Source of the DNA: Pseudomonadota bacterium
GTDB lineage: Bacteria; Pseudomonadota; Alphaproteobacteria; Acetobacterales; Acetobacteraceae
Direction of reading: 5' to 3'
Length of the DNA stretch: 64,000 nt
NCBI GenBank assembly: GCA_021818425.1
Contig: JAKAEC010000004.1
Span: 1-64,000, forward strand
Position 1 is the first letter of the stretch, and each line of letters begins with the position of its first letter. Shown in pieces: positions 1 through 8,021 of this stretch. A model generated the notes under the pieces. It did no database searches. It was not told where the DNA came from and worked only from the letters and a program-made list of their open reading frames with translations. Made by a program: the position numbers and the translations under genes.

Positions 1-1239
1 TCATGAAGCTGTATGCGGACCATAATAGGGGCCGCGTACAACGCGCTGCGGCCAACCGCCGTTCAGCCGTGCGGCAAGATGGCGCTGGATGAGCCAAACG
101 GGCTCTTCCAGATGACTAAGTGGCCCCTGCCTGGCAAAGCTGGATTTGAGACCAGCCTGCACGGCGCGGTTTACTTCCATGTCCTCAACGTGGAAGTTCC
201 TCAGTAGTTCCTTCTCGGCCTCTAGCGTGGCGGCAAAGTTTGGTGAGACCATGGCTTCACGGGTGACCAACGTCATGGTCTGCAATCGGCAATGCTCCGC
301 GCCCAAAGGAAACAGGCGATACCAAAGCAACCTATCCGGCATCGTAAGGAACATAAAGAAAGGATGCCCAACAAATAGCCCCCATTCTTTGGTCTGTGTG
401 CTGGTAATGCCGTCAATCAACATGAATCCGGCGGGCTGGTCGCCGCGTACCTTCGCCGCGTCGATCTCCGCGCAGAACTTGGCTGTGAAGGGCAGATGAG
501 CATGCACGTAGAATGGGTGCTCAGGCTCCGTCCACGTATTCTGCCCTGGCATGATCGGGTTCAACGTCGTACGGTGGGCACCGATATGGTGGTAGGATTC
601 CATCCAATTCTCCACCATTACTTTCCAGTTGAAGGCACAGTCCCAATCCATGCTAATGACGATCTGCATCTCCTCGAACCGCCAGGGGGCAAGCAGCTCA
701 TCAAGGTCGCCGTAAACCTCGACAAGCGGTGGAGCCGTACCGTCGAAATTCACAAATACGAAGCCGTTCCAGATTTCGCTGCGCACTTCGCCCAATGGCC
801 AATCCTGCTTGGCGAAGCCCTCCGCCTGCTGCATATGCGGGCAACTGCGCAGCTTGCCGTCCATTTCGAAGGACCAAGAATGATAAGCGCAAACAAGATG
901 AGCGGCGTGGAGGCGACGGGGAAATCCATTCTCCAGTGCAATCATGTCCAGATTCCGGTGCGGACAGACACGAGAGAGCACATGCACGTTGCCCGCCGCA
1001 TCACGCGTAACCACCAACGGCTCCCCCAGCATATCCAAGGCCAGGCAGTCGCCGGTTTGCGAAACCTCCGAAACACGCGCAACGCATAGCCAACCGGCGC
1101 GGAAGAGCTTCTGCTCTTCCAACTCATAAAACCCCGCAGAAAGATAGGCCCCTGCGGGCAATGACCGTGCCCTGGCCAAAGGAACCGAGGCCGTCTCGGC
1201 GACACGTACGCAAAGGGCGGAAATCTCGTCGAATACCAC
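1..1239 (-). CDS. Rieske non-heme iron oxygenase, alpha subunit
   Basis: Terminal oxygenase of the ring-hydroxylating/N-demethylating family. The Rieske 2Fe-2S ligands are visible as CPH near residue 98 and CAYH about 25 residues later. The mononuclear iron site is seen as ENWMESYHHIGAH (Asn/Glu, two His). About 412 residues, normal for the family. The ORF track starts at a TTG (1260); I prefer the GTG at 1239 because GGAGG lies 4 nt upstream of it. The gene is complete, its stop being the first codon of the window. No ferredoxin or reductase partner is in view. It lies downstream of the LysR gene on the same strand. The substrate cannot be read from sequence; family members hydroxylate aromatics or dealkylate N-methyl compounds. 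Confidence 0.88.
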   Translation of the reverse strand: MVFDEISALCVRVAETASVPLARARSLPAGAYLSAGFYELEEQKLFRAGWLCVARVSEVSQTGDCLALDMLGEPLVVTRDAAGNVHVLSRVCPHRNLDMIALENGFPRRLHAAHLVCAYHSWSFEMDGKLRSCPHMQQAEGFAKQDWPLGEVRSEIWNGFVFVNFDGTAPPLVEVYGDLDELLAPWRFEEMQIVISMDWDCAFNWKVMVENWMESYHHIGAHRTTLNPIMPGQNTWTEPEHPFYVHAHLPFTAKFCAEIDAAKVRGDQPAGFMLIDGITSTQTKEWGLFVGHPFFMFLTMPDRLLWYRLFPLGAEHCRLQTMTLVTREAMVSPNFAATLEAEKELLRNFHVEDMEVNRAVQAGLKSSFARQGPLSHLEEPVWLIQRHLAARLNGGWPQRVVRGPYYGPHTAS

Positions 1240-1431
1240 ATTGCCTCCATCAAAGTGCAATGAAATTCACAAATGCCGACTGATCCTGGATCGAAATGGA
1301 TTTGCGCAGTCAATCGATCACGTGTTATCCGGGGCCAGGCTGCCACACCGAGGCAGATTATTCATTAGTCCGTGGCGTCAAAATAGTCTTTTTGGGAAGC
1401 AAGGTTGCCAGAACGTGCAAGCAAGGGACTT

Positions 1432-2370
1432 TCATACGCCCATCGCTAGCCCATATTCGTGCGCCAGCTCGGTAAGGACATTCAAAGCTGACGGGGAGAG
1501 AGGCGCGCGCGCGCGTGTGGCGAGCTCAAACTCTACCGCATAGCCAAAACGGCGGGGCTGTACTGGGCGCAGCGGCAAAGCAAAGTGCGTGGCCCGTACG
1601 TAATGGTCCGGCAGATAGCCGATATAGCGGCCGGTGAGCACCAGTAGGGCTACACCCTCAACGTCATTTGCCGTGGCTGTGCGAACGAAGCCGCCGGCAA
1701 GCTGCCTAGCTTCGTCCTGCTCGGCATAACTACGGCCCACCACCTCGCAGCCCATCAGCATTTCCACTGGGACCTCATCCGGACAATAACTGTAAAGCGG
1801 GTGCGTCTCTGCGCAATAAAGATTGTTCTGCTCGGCATAAAGAAAGCGATAATTTAACCCTGGCAAACGCTGGTGTACGGGGACGATGGCGGCATGCAGC
1901 CGCTCCTCCAGCACGGCCTTTTCCAGGAGATTCGGCGGGTCGACGCAGATGTTTACCTGCGCGCGCGGAGCCCGACGCTTGGCCGCAGCCAGCACTCGTG
2001 GCAGGCGAAAATTCGAATCCGTCACCAACGTATCGATAAGACCAAGATTGAAGTCGCCTGTTATCTCCGTGTGGATATTGTTTATCCTCTCGCGAAAACC
2101 TTCCAATGCGCTCAACAATTGCCGCACCGCCGCCAACACGGAACGACCCTGATCTGTGAGCGCGAACCCGCCGCGCCCACGTCGACAAAGTGTTACGCCA
2201 AGCCTCGTCTCCAGCGCTTTCAGCTGCTTACTGATGGTGGAAAGCCCCACTTGAAGTTCCGCCTCCGCCGCGGTGAAGCCGCCCGCCTCTGCCACCGTAG
2301 CGAAAAGCCGCAGCAGCCGGAGATCAACATCGCCCAAATTGCCTCTAAAGGGTGCCGGCCTGCGGGACAT
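1432..2370 (-). CDS. LysR-family transcriptional regulator
   Basis: 312 residues, typical LysR length. An N-terminal winged helix-turn-helix is seen at about residues 17-75 (FATVAEAGGFTAAEAELQVGLSTISKQLKALE), followed by an effector-binding domain of the periplasmic-binding-protein fold. It is divergent from the desaturase/monooxygenase genes and co-directional with the Rieske gene, so it probably controls one or both. The roughly 200-bp divergent region is AT-rich, but I could not define a convincing T-N11-A box in it. The inducer is unknown. Confidence 0.9.
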   Translation of the reverse strand: MSRRPAPFRGNLGDVDLRLLRLFATVAEAGGFTAAEAELQVGLSTISKQLKALETRLGVTLCRRGRGGFALTDQGRSVLAAVRQLLSALEGFRERINNIHTEITGDFNLGLIDTLVTDSNFRLPRVLAAAKRRAPRAQVNICVDPPNLLEKAVLEERLHAAIVPVHQRLPGLNYRFLYAEQNNLYCAETHPLYSYCPDEVPVEMLMGCEVVGRSYAEQDEARQLAGGFVRTATANDVEGVALLVLTGRYIGYLPDHYVRATHFALPLRPVQPRRFGYAVEFELATRARAPLSPSALNVLTELAHEYGLAMGV

Positions 2371-2575
2371 ACTTGCCTAATAAAGAAACTTGTGAGGCAC
2401 ATCAAGCCATGTACCCGAAAAAAAACTGCCGCTATCGGTAAGCATCGCTAATATTTAAACCATTTTTTCGAAAGATAATACCGAAAGAGTTAATTTATGC
2501 ATTCTTTTTCATCCTTTGCTTAACAAGTAATCATTTTTTGTCGGTGGTATTCAACACTTTTTTAAGGACGCAACG
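2371..2575. promoter_or_regulatory. Divergent intergenic region between LysR gene and oxygenase operon
   Basis: AT-rich stretch between the lysR start (minus) and the short leader ORF before the desaturase (plus). It must hold both promoters and probably the LysR site. No sigma-54 GG-N10-GC element, clear -35/-10 pair or long dyad was found by eye. Confidence 0.45.
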
Positions 2576-2638
2576 ATGATGCATGCCGTGAAGCAGGCTT
2601 TACGCGCCATTCAGGCGCGCGTGGCCGGTGATAGATGA
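2576..2638 (+). CDS. Possible 20-residue leader peptide, coupled to desaturase gene
   Basis: Short ORF MMHAVKQALRAIQARVAGDR, too short for the ORF track. AAGGA lies 7 nt before its ATG, and its TGA overlaps the desaturase ATG as ATGA. The desaturase start has no good ribosome site of its own, so translation of this peptide may deliver ribosomes to it. No family is recognised. It could also be a chance ORF. The evidence is the ribosome site plus the exact stop/start overlap. Confidence 0.4.
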   Translation: MMHAVKQALRAIQARVAGDR

Positions 2639-3642
2639 AAGCCGCTTCGCTGTTCCGCTACCCCGGCAGCGCCGGATACAACGTCGCGGGCTTGGCCTAT
2701 GCCATGTTCGGCTATGTGGGCGGTTTGCGTCTGATCACCCCCAGCAATCTGCTTTTAAACGTAGCGGGCACTGTGCTGCTGGCACACAGCCTCGTGGTCT
2801 GCGCCTATTTCATTCACGAATTCGCACATGGCACGGTGTTCCGCGCGGCGGCAAACAACGATCGGGGAGGCGAAGTTATGGCCTGGATCACTGGCGCGTG
2901 CTTTGCCTCGTATCACGGCTTGAAAGAAAAGCATTTGCGTCACCATGCGGAGCGAATGGATGTTGCAGAATTTGATTATCGAAAGATTCTACGTCGGGCT
3001 CCAACTTGGGCATGCAAGGCTGTACTGGCCTTGGAATGGGCCTATATTCCTGCGATAGAATTGCTCATGCACGGGCTGGTAGTGCAGGCACAGTATAAGG
3101 GCAGCGCCGCCATGCGCAGGCGGGCAAACAATCTGCTAGCCTCACGCATCAGCTTTTTTGTGCTGCTCGGCCTTGTCGCACCACGTGCCTTGGCCTGCTA
3201 CGCCGTCGCCTATTTGATGATGCTGCAGGTGCTGCGCTTCATGGACGCGTACCAGCATACATTTGACGTCTGTATTGCTTCCTCATCGTCCCCTGCATCA
3301 GACAATAAGTTGCGCGACCGGGCCTATGAACACGCCAACACATATAGCAACATTCTGTCTCTCTCCAACCCATATCTCAATCTGCTAACATTGAATTTTG
3401 CCTATCACAACGCGCACCACGCCCGCCCAGCCGCACCCTGGCACGAACTGCCCGCGCTGCATGAAAAGCTTTATGGCAGAGATCAGACGCAAGTGCTGAC
3501 AGCGCGAGAATTGCTAAGAAGCTATCACTGCAACCGCGTAAAGCGAATATTAGCCCCGGATTATGGTGAGGTCCACCCCGAGGGCGACAGGGCGCACGAT
3601 TTCCTGGGCGCCGTTGGCGTGTCCTTTCTCACGGCAATTTGA
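2635..3642 (+). CDS. Membrane di-iron fatty-acid-desaturase-family protein
   Basis: 335 residues with the three histidine boxes of the desaturase/hydroxylase superfamily: HEFAH (61-65), HLRHH (100-104) and HNAHH (258-262), set among hydrophobic membrane segments. Such enzymes use a di-iron centre and O2 to desaturate or hydroxylate acyl chains or other substrates in the inner membrane. It is followed 67 bp later by a flavin monooxygenase gene and lies opposite a Rieske oxygenase, so it more likely belongs to a catabolic set than to general lipid synthesis. The start is the ATG overlapping the stop of a 20-codon ORF. The substrate is unknown. Confidence 0.82.
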   Translation: MKAASLFRYPGSAGYNVAGLAYAMFGYVGGLRLITPSNLLLNVAGTVLLAHSLVVCAYFIHEFAHGTVFRAAANNDRGGEVMAWITGACFASYHGLKEKHLRHHAERMDVAEFDYRKILRRAPTWACKAVLALEWAYIPAIELLMHGLVVQAQYKGSAAMRRRANNLLASRISFFVLLGLVAPRALACYAVAYLMMLQVLRFMDAYQHTFDVCIASSSSPASDNKLRDRAYEHANTYSNILSLSNPYLNLLTLNFAYHNAHHARPAAPWHELPALHEKLYGRDQTQVLTARELLRSYHCNRVKRILAPDYGEVHPEGDRAHDFLGAVGVSFLTAI

Positions 3643-3709
3643 CTCCGCTAACCGGCACGAATTTCGAAGCGATCATATCTCCAACAAGACCGTGTAGTTG
3701 AGGTAAACA

Positions 3710-5023
3710 ATGGCAAGTAAGAAATTTCATCTGGGTTGGTTCATGAATTTTACCCCGGATGAATGGCGCGAACCGTTTGGCCAGGGCGGTACACCCTGGG
3801 ATGGTCAGTTCTATATCGAAATGGCACAAACCTTAGAGCGAGCATGCTTTGATTACATCATGATCGAGGACAAGTTAATGGTCTCGGAAACCTACGGCGG
3901 CTCGCGCGAGCTTGGCCTACGCAGCGGCGTCATGGCACCTAAGCACGACCCAGCACCACTGGCCGTCGCCATGGGCATGGCGACAAAACATCTCGGTGTC
4001 GTTGCTACAATGTCCACCCTCGCCTACCCACCGTTTCTAATGGCACGACTGTCCTCGACCATCGATAGCCTAATCAAGGGACGCTTCGGCTGGAATGTAG
4101 TTACAAGCGCTGAAGATCTTGCTGCGCAGAATTTCGGGTTGGATAAGCTGCCGCCGCGTGAACTGCGCTACGAGATGGCCGAGGAATATATGGAGGTGAT
4201 GGGCAAGCTGTTCGACAGTTGGGAGCCGGACGCTGTGGTTCGCGACCACGAAAGAGGTATTTACGCCGACCATACCAAAGTTCGCCCCATCAATCATCAA
4301 GGCAAATACTTCAAAGTGCGCGGCCCGCTGAACACGGTTCGATCCCCGCAAGGTCGCCCTGTGTACCTCCAAGCTGGCGCCTCACCACGCGGGCGAGACT
4401 TCGCCGCCAAACATGCTGATTCTATTGTTTCCGTGGCCAGCGGCGTGGAATCGATGAAAGTCTTCCGGGACGATATACGAGCGCGTGCCGCTGCCGTTGG
4501 ACGCGACCCTGACAGCATTAAGGTCATGTTCTGCGTTACCCCAGTACTTGGCGAAACCAATGACAATGCGCATGAGAAATTGCACCGTCGACTCAATACC
4601 CCACAATTCATCGACGACATGCTGGCTTCCATCTCCGCCATCACCGACATCGATTTTTCTAAGTTTGATCTAGAACAACCGTTGCCAGAAAAGCTCGTTA
4701 CCAATGGTGAGCAAGGCTCTCTGGACAAGTTTCAACAATGGGGATCCGGCAAAACCCTGCGGCAGTTAGTGGTTGATGGCGCGGGGGGAATGGTCTCGTC
4801 TGTCGAGCTGATCGGCACGCCAAAATCCGTGGCGGAGCGCATGGCGGAGGTGATGGAGCAAGTCGGAGGAGATGGCTTTCTAATCACTACACCGGTTCTA
4901 AGGGTTGGTCGGCACTATCTTGTGGAAGTAGCAGACGGGTTAGTTCCTGAGTTGCAGCGCCTGGGTTGCGTGCGCACCGCATATACACACCAACTGCTTC
5001 GCGAAAATTTGCGGGAATTCTGA
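3710..5023 (+). CDS. FMN-dependent monooxygenase, NtaA/SnaA/DszA family
   Basis: 437 residues of the luciferase-like (LLM) TIM-barrel fold. The N-terminal FHLGWFMNF, the insert region typical of nitrilotriacetate/dibenzothiophene-sulfone/pristinamycin monooxygenases, and the QAGASPRGRDFAAKHAD segment support this subfamily. These enzymes take FMNH2 from a separate reductase and insert oxygen next to N or S, cleaving C-N or C-S bonds. No reductase is in the window. GAGGT 6-7 nt before the ATG fixes the start. The gene is followed by an ABC importer on the same strand after 87 bp, which suggests linked uptake and oxidation of one compound. The exact substrate is not predictable. Confidence 0.88.
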   Translation: MASKKFHLGWFMNFTPDEWREPFGQGGTPWDGQFYIEMAQTLERACFDYIMIEDKLMVSETYGGSRELGLRSGVMAPKHDPAPLAVAMGMATKHLGVVATMSTLAYPPFLMARLSSTIDSLIKGRFGWNVVTSAEDLAAQNFGLDKLPPRELRYEMAEEYMEVMGKLFDSWEPDAVVRDHERGIYADHTKVRPINHQGKYFKVRGPLNTVRSPQGRPVYLQAGASPRGRDFAAKHADSIVSVASGVESMKVFRDDIRARAAAVGRDPDSIKVMFCVTPVLGETNDNAHEKLHRRLNTPQFIDDMLASISAITDIDFSKFDLEQPLPEKLVTNGEQGSLDKFQQWGSGKTLRQLVVDGAGGMVSSVELIGTPKSVAERMAEVMEQVGGDGFLITTPVLRVGRHYLVEVADGLVPELQRLGCVRTAYTHQLLRENLREF

Positions 5024-5029
5024 ACTGGT

Positions 5030-5045
5030 TTGGCATCCTTTTTGC
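5030..5045 (+). promoter_or_regulatory. Candidate sigma-54 promoter for ABC importer genes
   Basis: TTGGCAT-CCTTT-TTGC has the obligatory GG and GC doublets 10 bp apart and matches TGGCA and TTGC of the sigma-54 consensus; two bases of the -24 element (usually CG) differ. It lies 66-81 bp before the substrate-binding protein ATG, so the start site would be near 5057. It is weaker than the site at 14940. Confidence 0.5.
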
Positions 5046-5110
5046 GTTGTTATTTTTTGTAAACCGCTCCTTCTACAACGACTTTGCCTTCTGTTCATAA
5101 GAGGATTTTC

Positions 5111-6106
5111 ATGAAACGGGCTTTCAAACTGACATCCCTGCTATCCGCCGCAGCACTTTCGCTTCTAATCGGCGTGTCGGCTAAGGCTGAAACACCGTTG
5201 CGCATTGGCTTCAGCGACTGGCCCGGCTGGACCGGCTGGCAGATCGCCATCGACAAAGGCTGGTTCAAACAGGCCGGCGTTGACGTTGACATGCAGTGGT
5301 TTGACTATTCTGCGTCACTAGATGCCTTTTCTGCAGGCAAACTTGACGGCGATTTCGTTGCCACCAGCGATGCCTTGGCCGAAGGTGCGAACGGGACAAA
5401 GAATGAGCTGATCATGCTTACCGATTATTCAAGCGGTAACGACCAGATTTTAGCAAAGCCCGGCATTACCAACATCAAGCAACTCGCCGGGCAGAAGGTC
5501 GGCATTGAAGTCGGATTGCTCGAGCAGATGCTGCTCGACCATGCGCTAAAAGCCAACGGCATGACATTGAATTCGGTTCAACTCGTCAACACTGTTACAA
5601 ACAACACGCCGCAGGTACTGGCTTCCGGCGCTGTCGCCGCTATCGGCGTCTGGCAGCCAATTGCCGACCAGGCACGCCTCGCCTTACCTGGCGCGCACGC
5701 CATTTACACGTCGGCCCAGGCACCCGGGTTGATCTATGACGGACTGATTGTCACGCCGCAGAGCCTAGCCGAACGTCCGCAAGATTGGGCGAAGGTGATT
5801 AAGGTATGGTACCGCATCGAAGCCTACATCAACAATCCGAAAACTCATGCGGAAGCGTTGAAGATTATGGCCGCGCGCGACGGCGTATCGCCGCAAATCT
5901 ATCAGCGTTATGTGAAGGGCACACATCTGCTTAGCGTCGAGGAAGCCAAGGCCGCCTTCGTGCCTGGCCCTGGACTGAACTCCATCTACGGCTCCGATGC
6001 CAACGCCGATGCCTTCAACGTTCGCAACGGTGTTTATAAAACACCCCAGAATATCAAGGATTACATCAACAGCTCTTTGATAGACGCCTATAAGGAGAAC
6101 CATTAG
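5111..6106 (+). CDS. ABC importer substrate-binding protein, urea/guanidine-carboxylase-linked type
   Basis: Periplasmic receptor of the nitrate/sulfonate/taurine superfamily, 331 residues, with a Sec signal peptide (MKRAFKLTS... ending near AKA/ET). The mature start RIGFSDWPGWTGWQIAIDKGWFK and the following WFDYSASLDAFSAGKLDG resemble the binding-protein family described beside urea-carboxylase genes. The track start (TTG 5084) is rejected in favour of ATG 5111, which has AGAGGA 6 nt upstream and begins the signal peptide. It is the first gene of a receptor-permease-ATPase set. Given the neighbouring guanidine operon, guanidine or a guanidino compound is the best ligand guess; the ligand is inferred, not shown. 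Confidence 0.85.
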   Translation: MKRAFKLTSLLSAAALSLLIGVSAKAETPLRIGFSDWPGWTGWQIAIDKGWFKQAGVDVDMQWFDYSASLDAFSAGKLDGDFVATSDALAEGANGTKNELIMLTDYSSGNDQILAKPGITNIKQLAGQKVGIEVGLLEQMLLDHALKANGMTLNSVQLVNTVTNNTPQVLASGAVAAIGVWQPIADQARLALPGAHAIYTSAQAPGLIYDGLIVTPQSLAERPQDWAKVIKVWYRIEAYINNPKTHAEALKIMAARDGVSPQIYQRYVKGTHLLSVEEAKAAFVPGPGLNSIYGSDANADAFNVRNGVYKTPQNIKDYINSSLIDAYKENH

Positions 6107-7122
6107 TGCTGAATGCGTTGGAGATCGCGGGCACCAAACCGGTCCTCTCCGAAACTGGTGACGCGGTGCCAGGACAATGGTTCCGGGTCCGCGCGCCGTT
6201 ATCGCGGCGGCTGCGAATACTCCTTGCCGTTTTCTCCTTCCTGCTACCGCTCGCGGTTTGGTCCGCCGTAAGCTACGTTCCGTTCATTTGGCATCCGGAT
6301 ATGCTGATCTCAAACCCCGGTGATGTCGATTACCTTATGCCCGGCATGCGCGTGAAAAAGGCGACATTTGCCTTGGAAATCGCCAACGCTAAGGCCAACC
6401 ACGCAGCGCCCCCTCAGGGCATACCATGCAACCCAGTTTATCTGCCGGCACCAGGCGAAGTGCTGAAGGCATTCTACACTTCGTTTACCACCCCACCACG
6501 GGATCAGAATGGATTATGGCTACATCAGAGCCTTTGGCAAAGCATCCAGACAATTTTTTGGGGCTTCGTGATCTCCTCGCTTATCGGCGTACCGCTTGGA
6601 ATACTTTGCGGATCGCATAGCGGAGTGGCTAAACTTGTTGAGCCATTCATAGAGTTCTTCCGCTATCTCCCCGCCCCGGCCTTCGGCACTCTGGCAGTGG
6701 CAGTGCTTGGCATCTATGCTGGACCAAAGATTGCCATCATTGTCATCGGTACGCTGTTTCAGCAAATCCTGATCATCGCCAATACGACCCGTAAGGCGGA
6801 CTTCGCGCTGGTGGAAGCAGCCCTCACGCTGGGTACGCGCAACCTACGACTTCTTACCAGCGTCATCATTCCCAGCGTGCTGCCGGACCTCTACCGGGAC
6901 CAAAGAATTCTACTCGGCTGGGCCTGGACATATCTAATTGTGGCCGAGTTAATCGGTGCCACCAGCGGAATTTCGTTATTCATCACTCAGCAATCGCGCT
7001 ATCAGCATTACGCCAATGTCTACGCAGCCATCGCGATGATCGGCATTCTGGGACTGGGTACAGATTTGGTTCTAGCCGCCCTCGGACGCAAACTCTTCCC
7101 CTGGGATAAGGCCGCCGCATGA
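6106..7122 (+). CDS. ABC importer permease, urea/guanidine-carboxylase-linked type
   Basis: 338-residue inner-membrane permease (BPD_transp_1, TauC/SsuC-like). A hydrophobic segment near residue 40 is followed by a periplasmic insert (about 60-110) and then the transmembrane core. The coupling motif to the ATPase is in the region EAALTLGTRNLRLLTSVIIPSVLP. The start is GTG 6106, one base overlapping the receptor stop (TAGTG), with AAGGAG about 9 nt upstream. The ATG of the ATPase overlaps its stop. The N-terminal insert containing VKKATFALEIANAK is typical of the version linked to urea-carboxylase genes rather than of taurine permeases. Confidence 0.86.
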   Translation: MLNALEIAGTKPVLSETGDAVPGQWFRVRAPLSRRLRILLAVFSFLLPLAVWSAVSYVPFIWHPDMLISNPGDVDYLMPGMRVKKATFALEIANAKANHAAPPQGIPCNPVYLPAPGEVLKAFYTSFTTPPRDQNGLWLHQSLWQSIQTIFWGFVISSLIGVPLGILCGSHSGVAKLVEPFIEFFRYLPAPAFGTLAVAVLGIYAGPKIAIIVIGTLFQQILIIANTTRKADFALVEAALTLGTRNLRLLTSVIIPSVLPDLYRDQRILLGWAWTYLIVAELIGATSGISLFITQQSRYQHYANVYAAIAMIGILGLGTDLVLAALGRKLFPWDKAAA

Positions 7123-8018
7123 GCTCCAGTATGATCTCCTATCTCGAACAGCCTATCGATGTGCAGGCGCGTCTGGCCCGGCTCAAGGCTCGAAATATCA
7201 TTCTCAGCGTTGAAGATCTTAGCAAGAGCTTTGCCTCGAGCAAGGACGAAATTATCGCTCTTGAATCGCTGTCTTTTAGTACCCATCAGCGTGAATTTCT
7301 TTGCGTGATCGGTCCGTCTGGCTGTGGCAAATCTACCCTGGCGCGTATTCTTGCAGGGCTAGAGCCCGCCAGCGGCGGCGTGGTGCGACTGGATGGAAGG
7401 CCCGTGCAAGGCCCAGGACGCGAGCGCGGCATGGTTTTTCAGGGCTATACGCTGTTTCCTTGGCTCAGTGTGCGGCGCAATGTGATGTTTGGCTTGCGCA
7501 TGGCCAATATCAGCAAAGCGGAAGCGCAGCGCCAAGCAGATGAATGGCTGGCACTGGTGGGGTTAGAGAAGTTTGCCGATGCGTACCCGCATCAGCTCTC
7601 GGGGGGCATGAAACAGCGTGTGGCAATCATCCGAGCGTTGGTGAACCGCCCACGCGTGCTGCTGATGGACGAGCCGTTCTCGGCCCTTGACGCGCAAACT
7701 CGCCAGCGCATGCAGGCTTATTTGCTAGAAATTTGGCGAAAGGTGGATATCACCATCATCTTCATCACCCATGATCTGGATGAAGCCGTGTTTCTGGCAG
7801 ACCGTATCCTGGTTCTGGACGCACACCCCGGCCGCTTGCGGGAAATGATCGAGGTCCCCTTACCCCGACCGCGCGACGCCGCACAACTCGCGAGCCCGGC
7901 TTTCATCGCAACCAAGGCCCGGCTGGAAACGCTGATCCATGGCACCGCAACTAATGGGGAGGATGAACCTTACCCCACCGTTCCCTTGCTAACGAATGTA
8001 AGTGACGAAGTGGAATAG
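7119..8018 (+). CDS. ABC importer ATP-binding protein
   Basis: 299 residues, TauB/SsuB/NrtD type. Walker A is GPSGCGKST (near 67), the signature is LSGGMKQRV and Walker B is VLLMDEPF. An N-terminal extension of about 30 residues precedes the usual start of the fold. It overlaps the permease gene by ATGA, so the three genes form one transcript. Its stop is only 3 bp from the stop of the convergent allophanate hydrolase gene, with no visible terminator between them. Confidence 0.9.
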   Translation: MSSSMISYLEQPIDVQARLARLKARNIILSVEDLSKSFASSKDEIIALESLSFSTHQREFLCVIGPSGCGKSTLARILAGLEPASGGVVRLDGRPVQGPGRERGMVFQGYTLFPWLSVRRNVMFGLRMANISKAEAQRQADEWLALVGLEKFADAYPHQLSGGMKQRVAIIRALVNRPRVLLMDEPFSALDAQTRQRMQAYLLEIWRKVDITIIFITHDLDEAVFLADRILVLDAHPGRLREMIEVPLPRPRDAAQLASPAFIATKARLETLIHGTATNGEDEPYPTVPLLTNVSDEVE

Positions 8019-8021
8019 CTT

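Noticed and set aside
2011-2020. TTCGAATCC, resembling a tRNA T-loop
   Set aside because: Lies within the LysR coding sequence with no cloverleaf around it.
5023-5110. A second guanidine riboswitch (class I, II or III) before the ABC importer
   Set aside because: None of the conserved blocks or tandem ACGR hairpins is present; only a sigma-54-like element was found.
5084-5110. TTG 5084 as start of the substrate-binding protein
   Set aside because: ATG 5111 has a ribosome site and begins a normal signal peptide.
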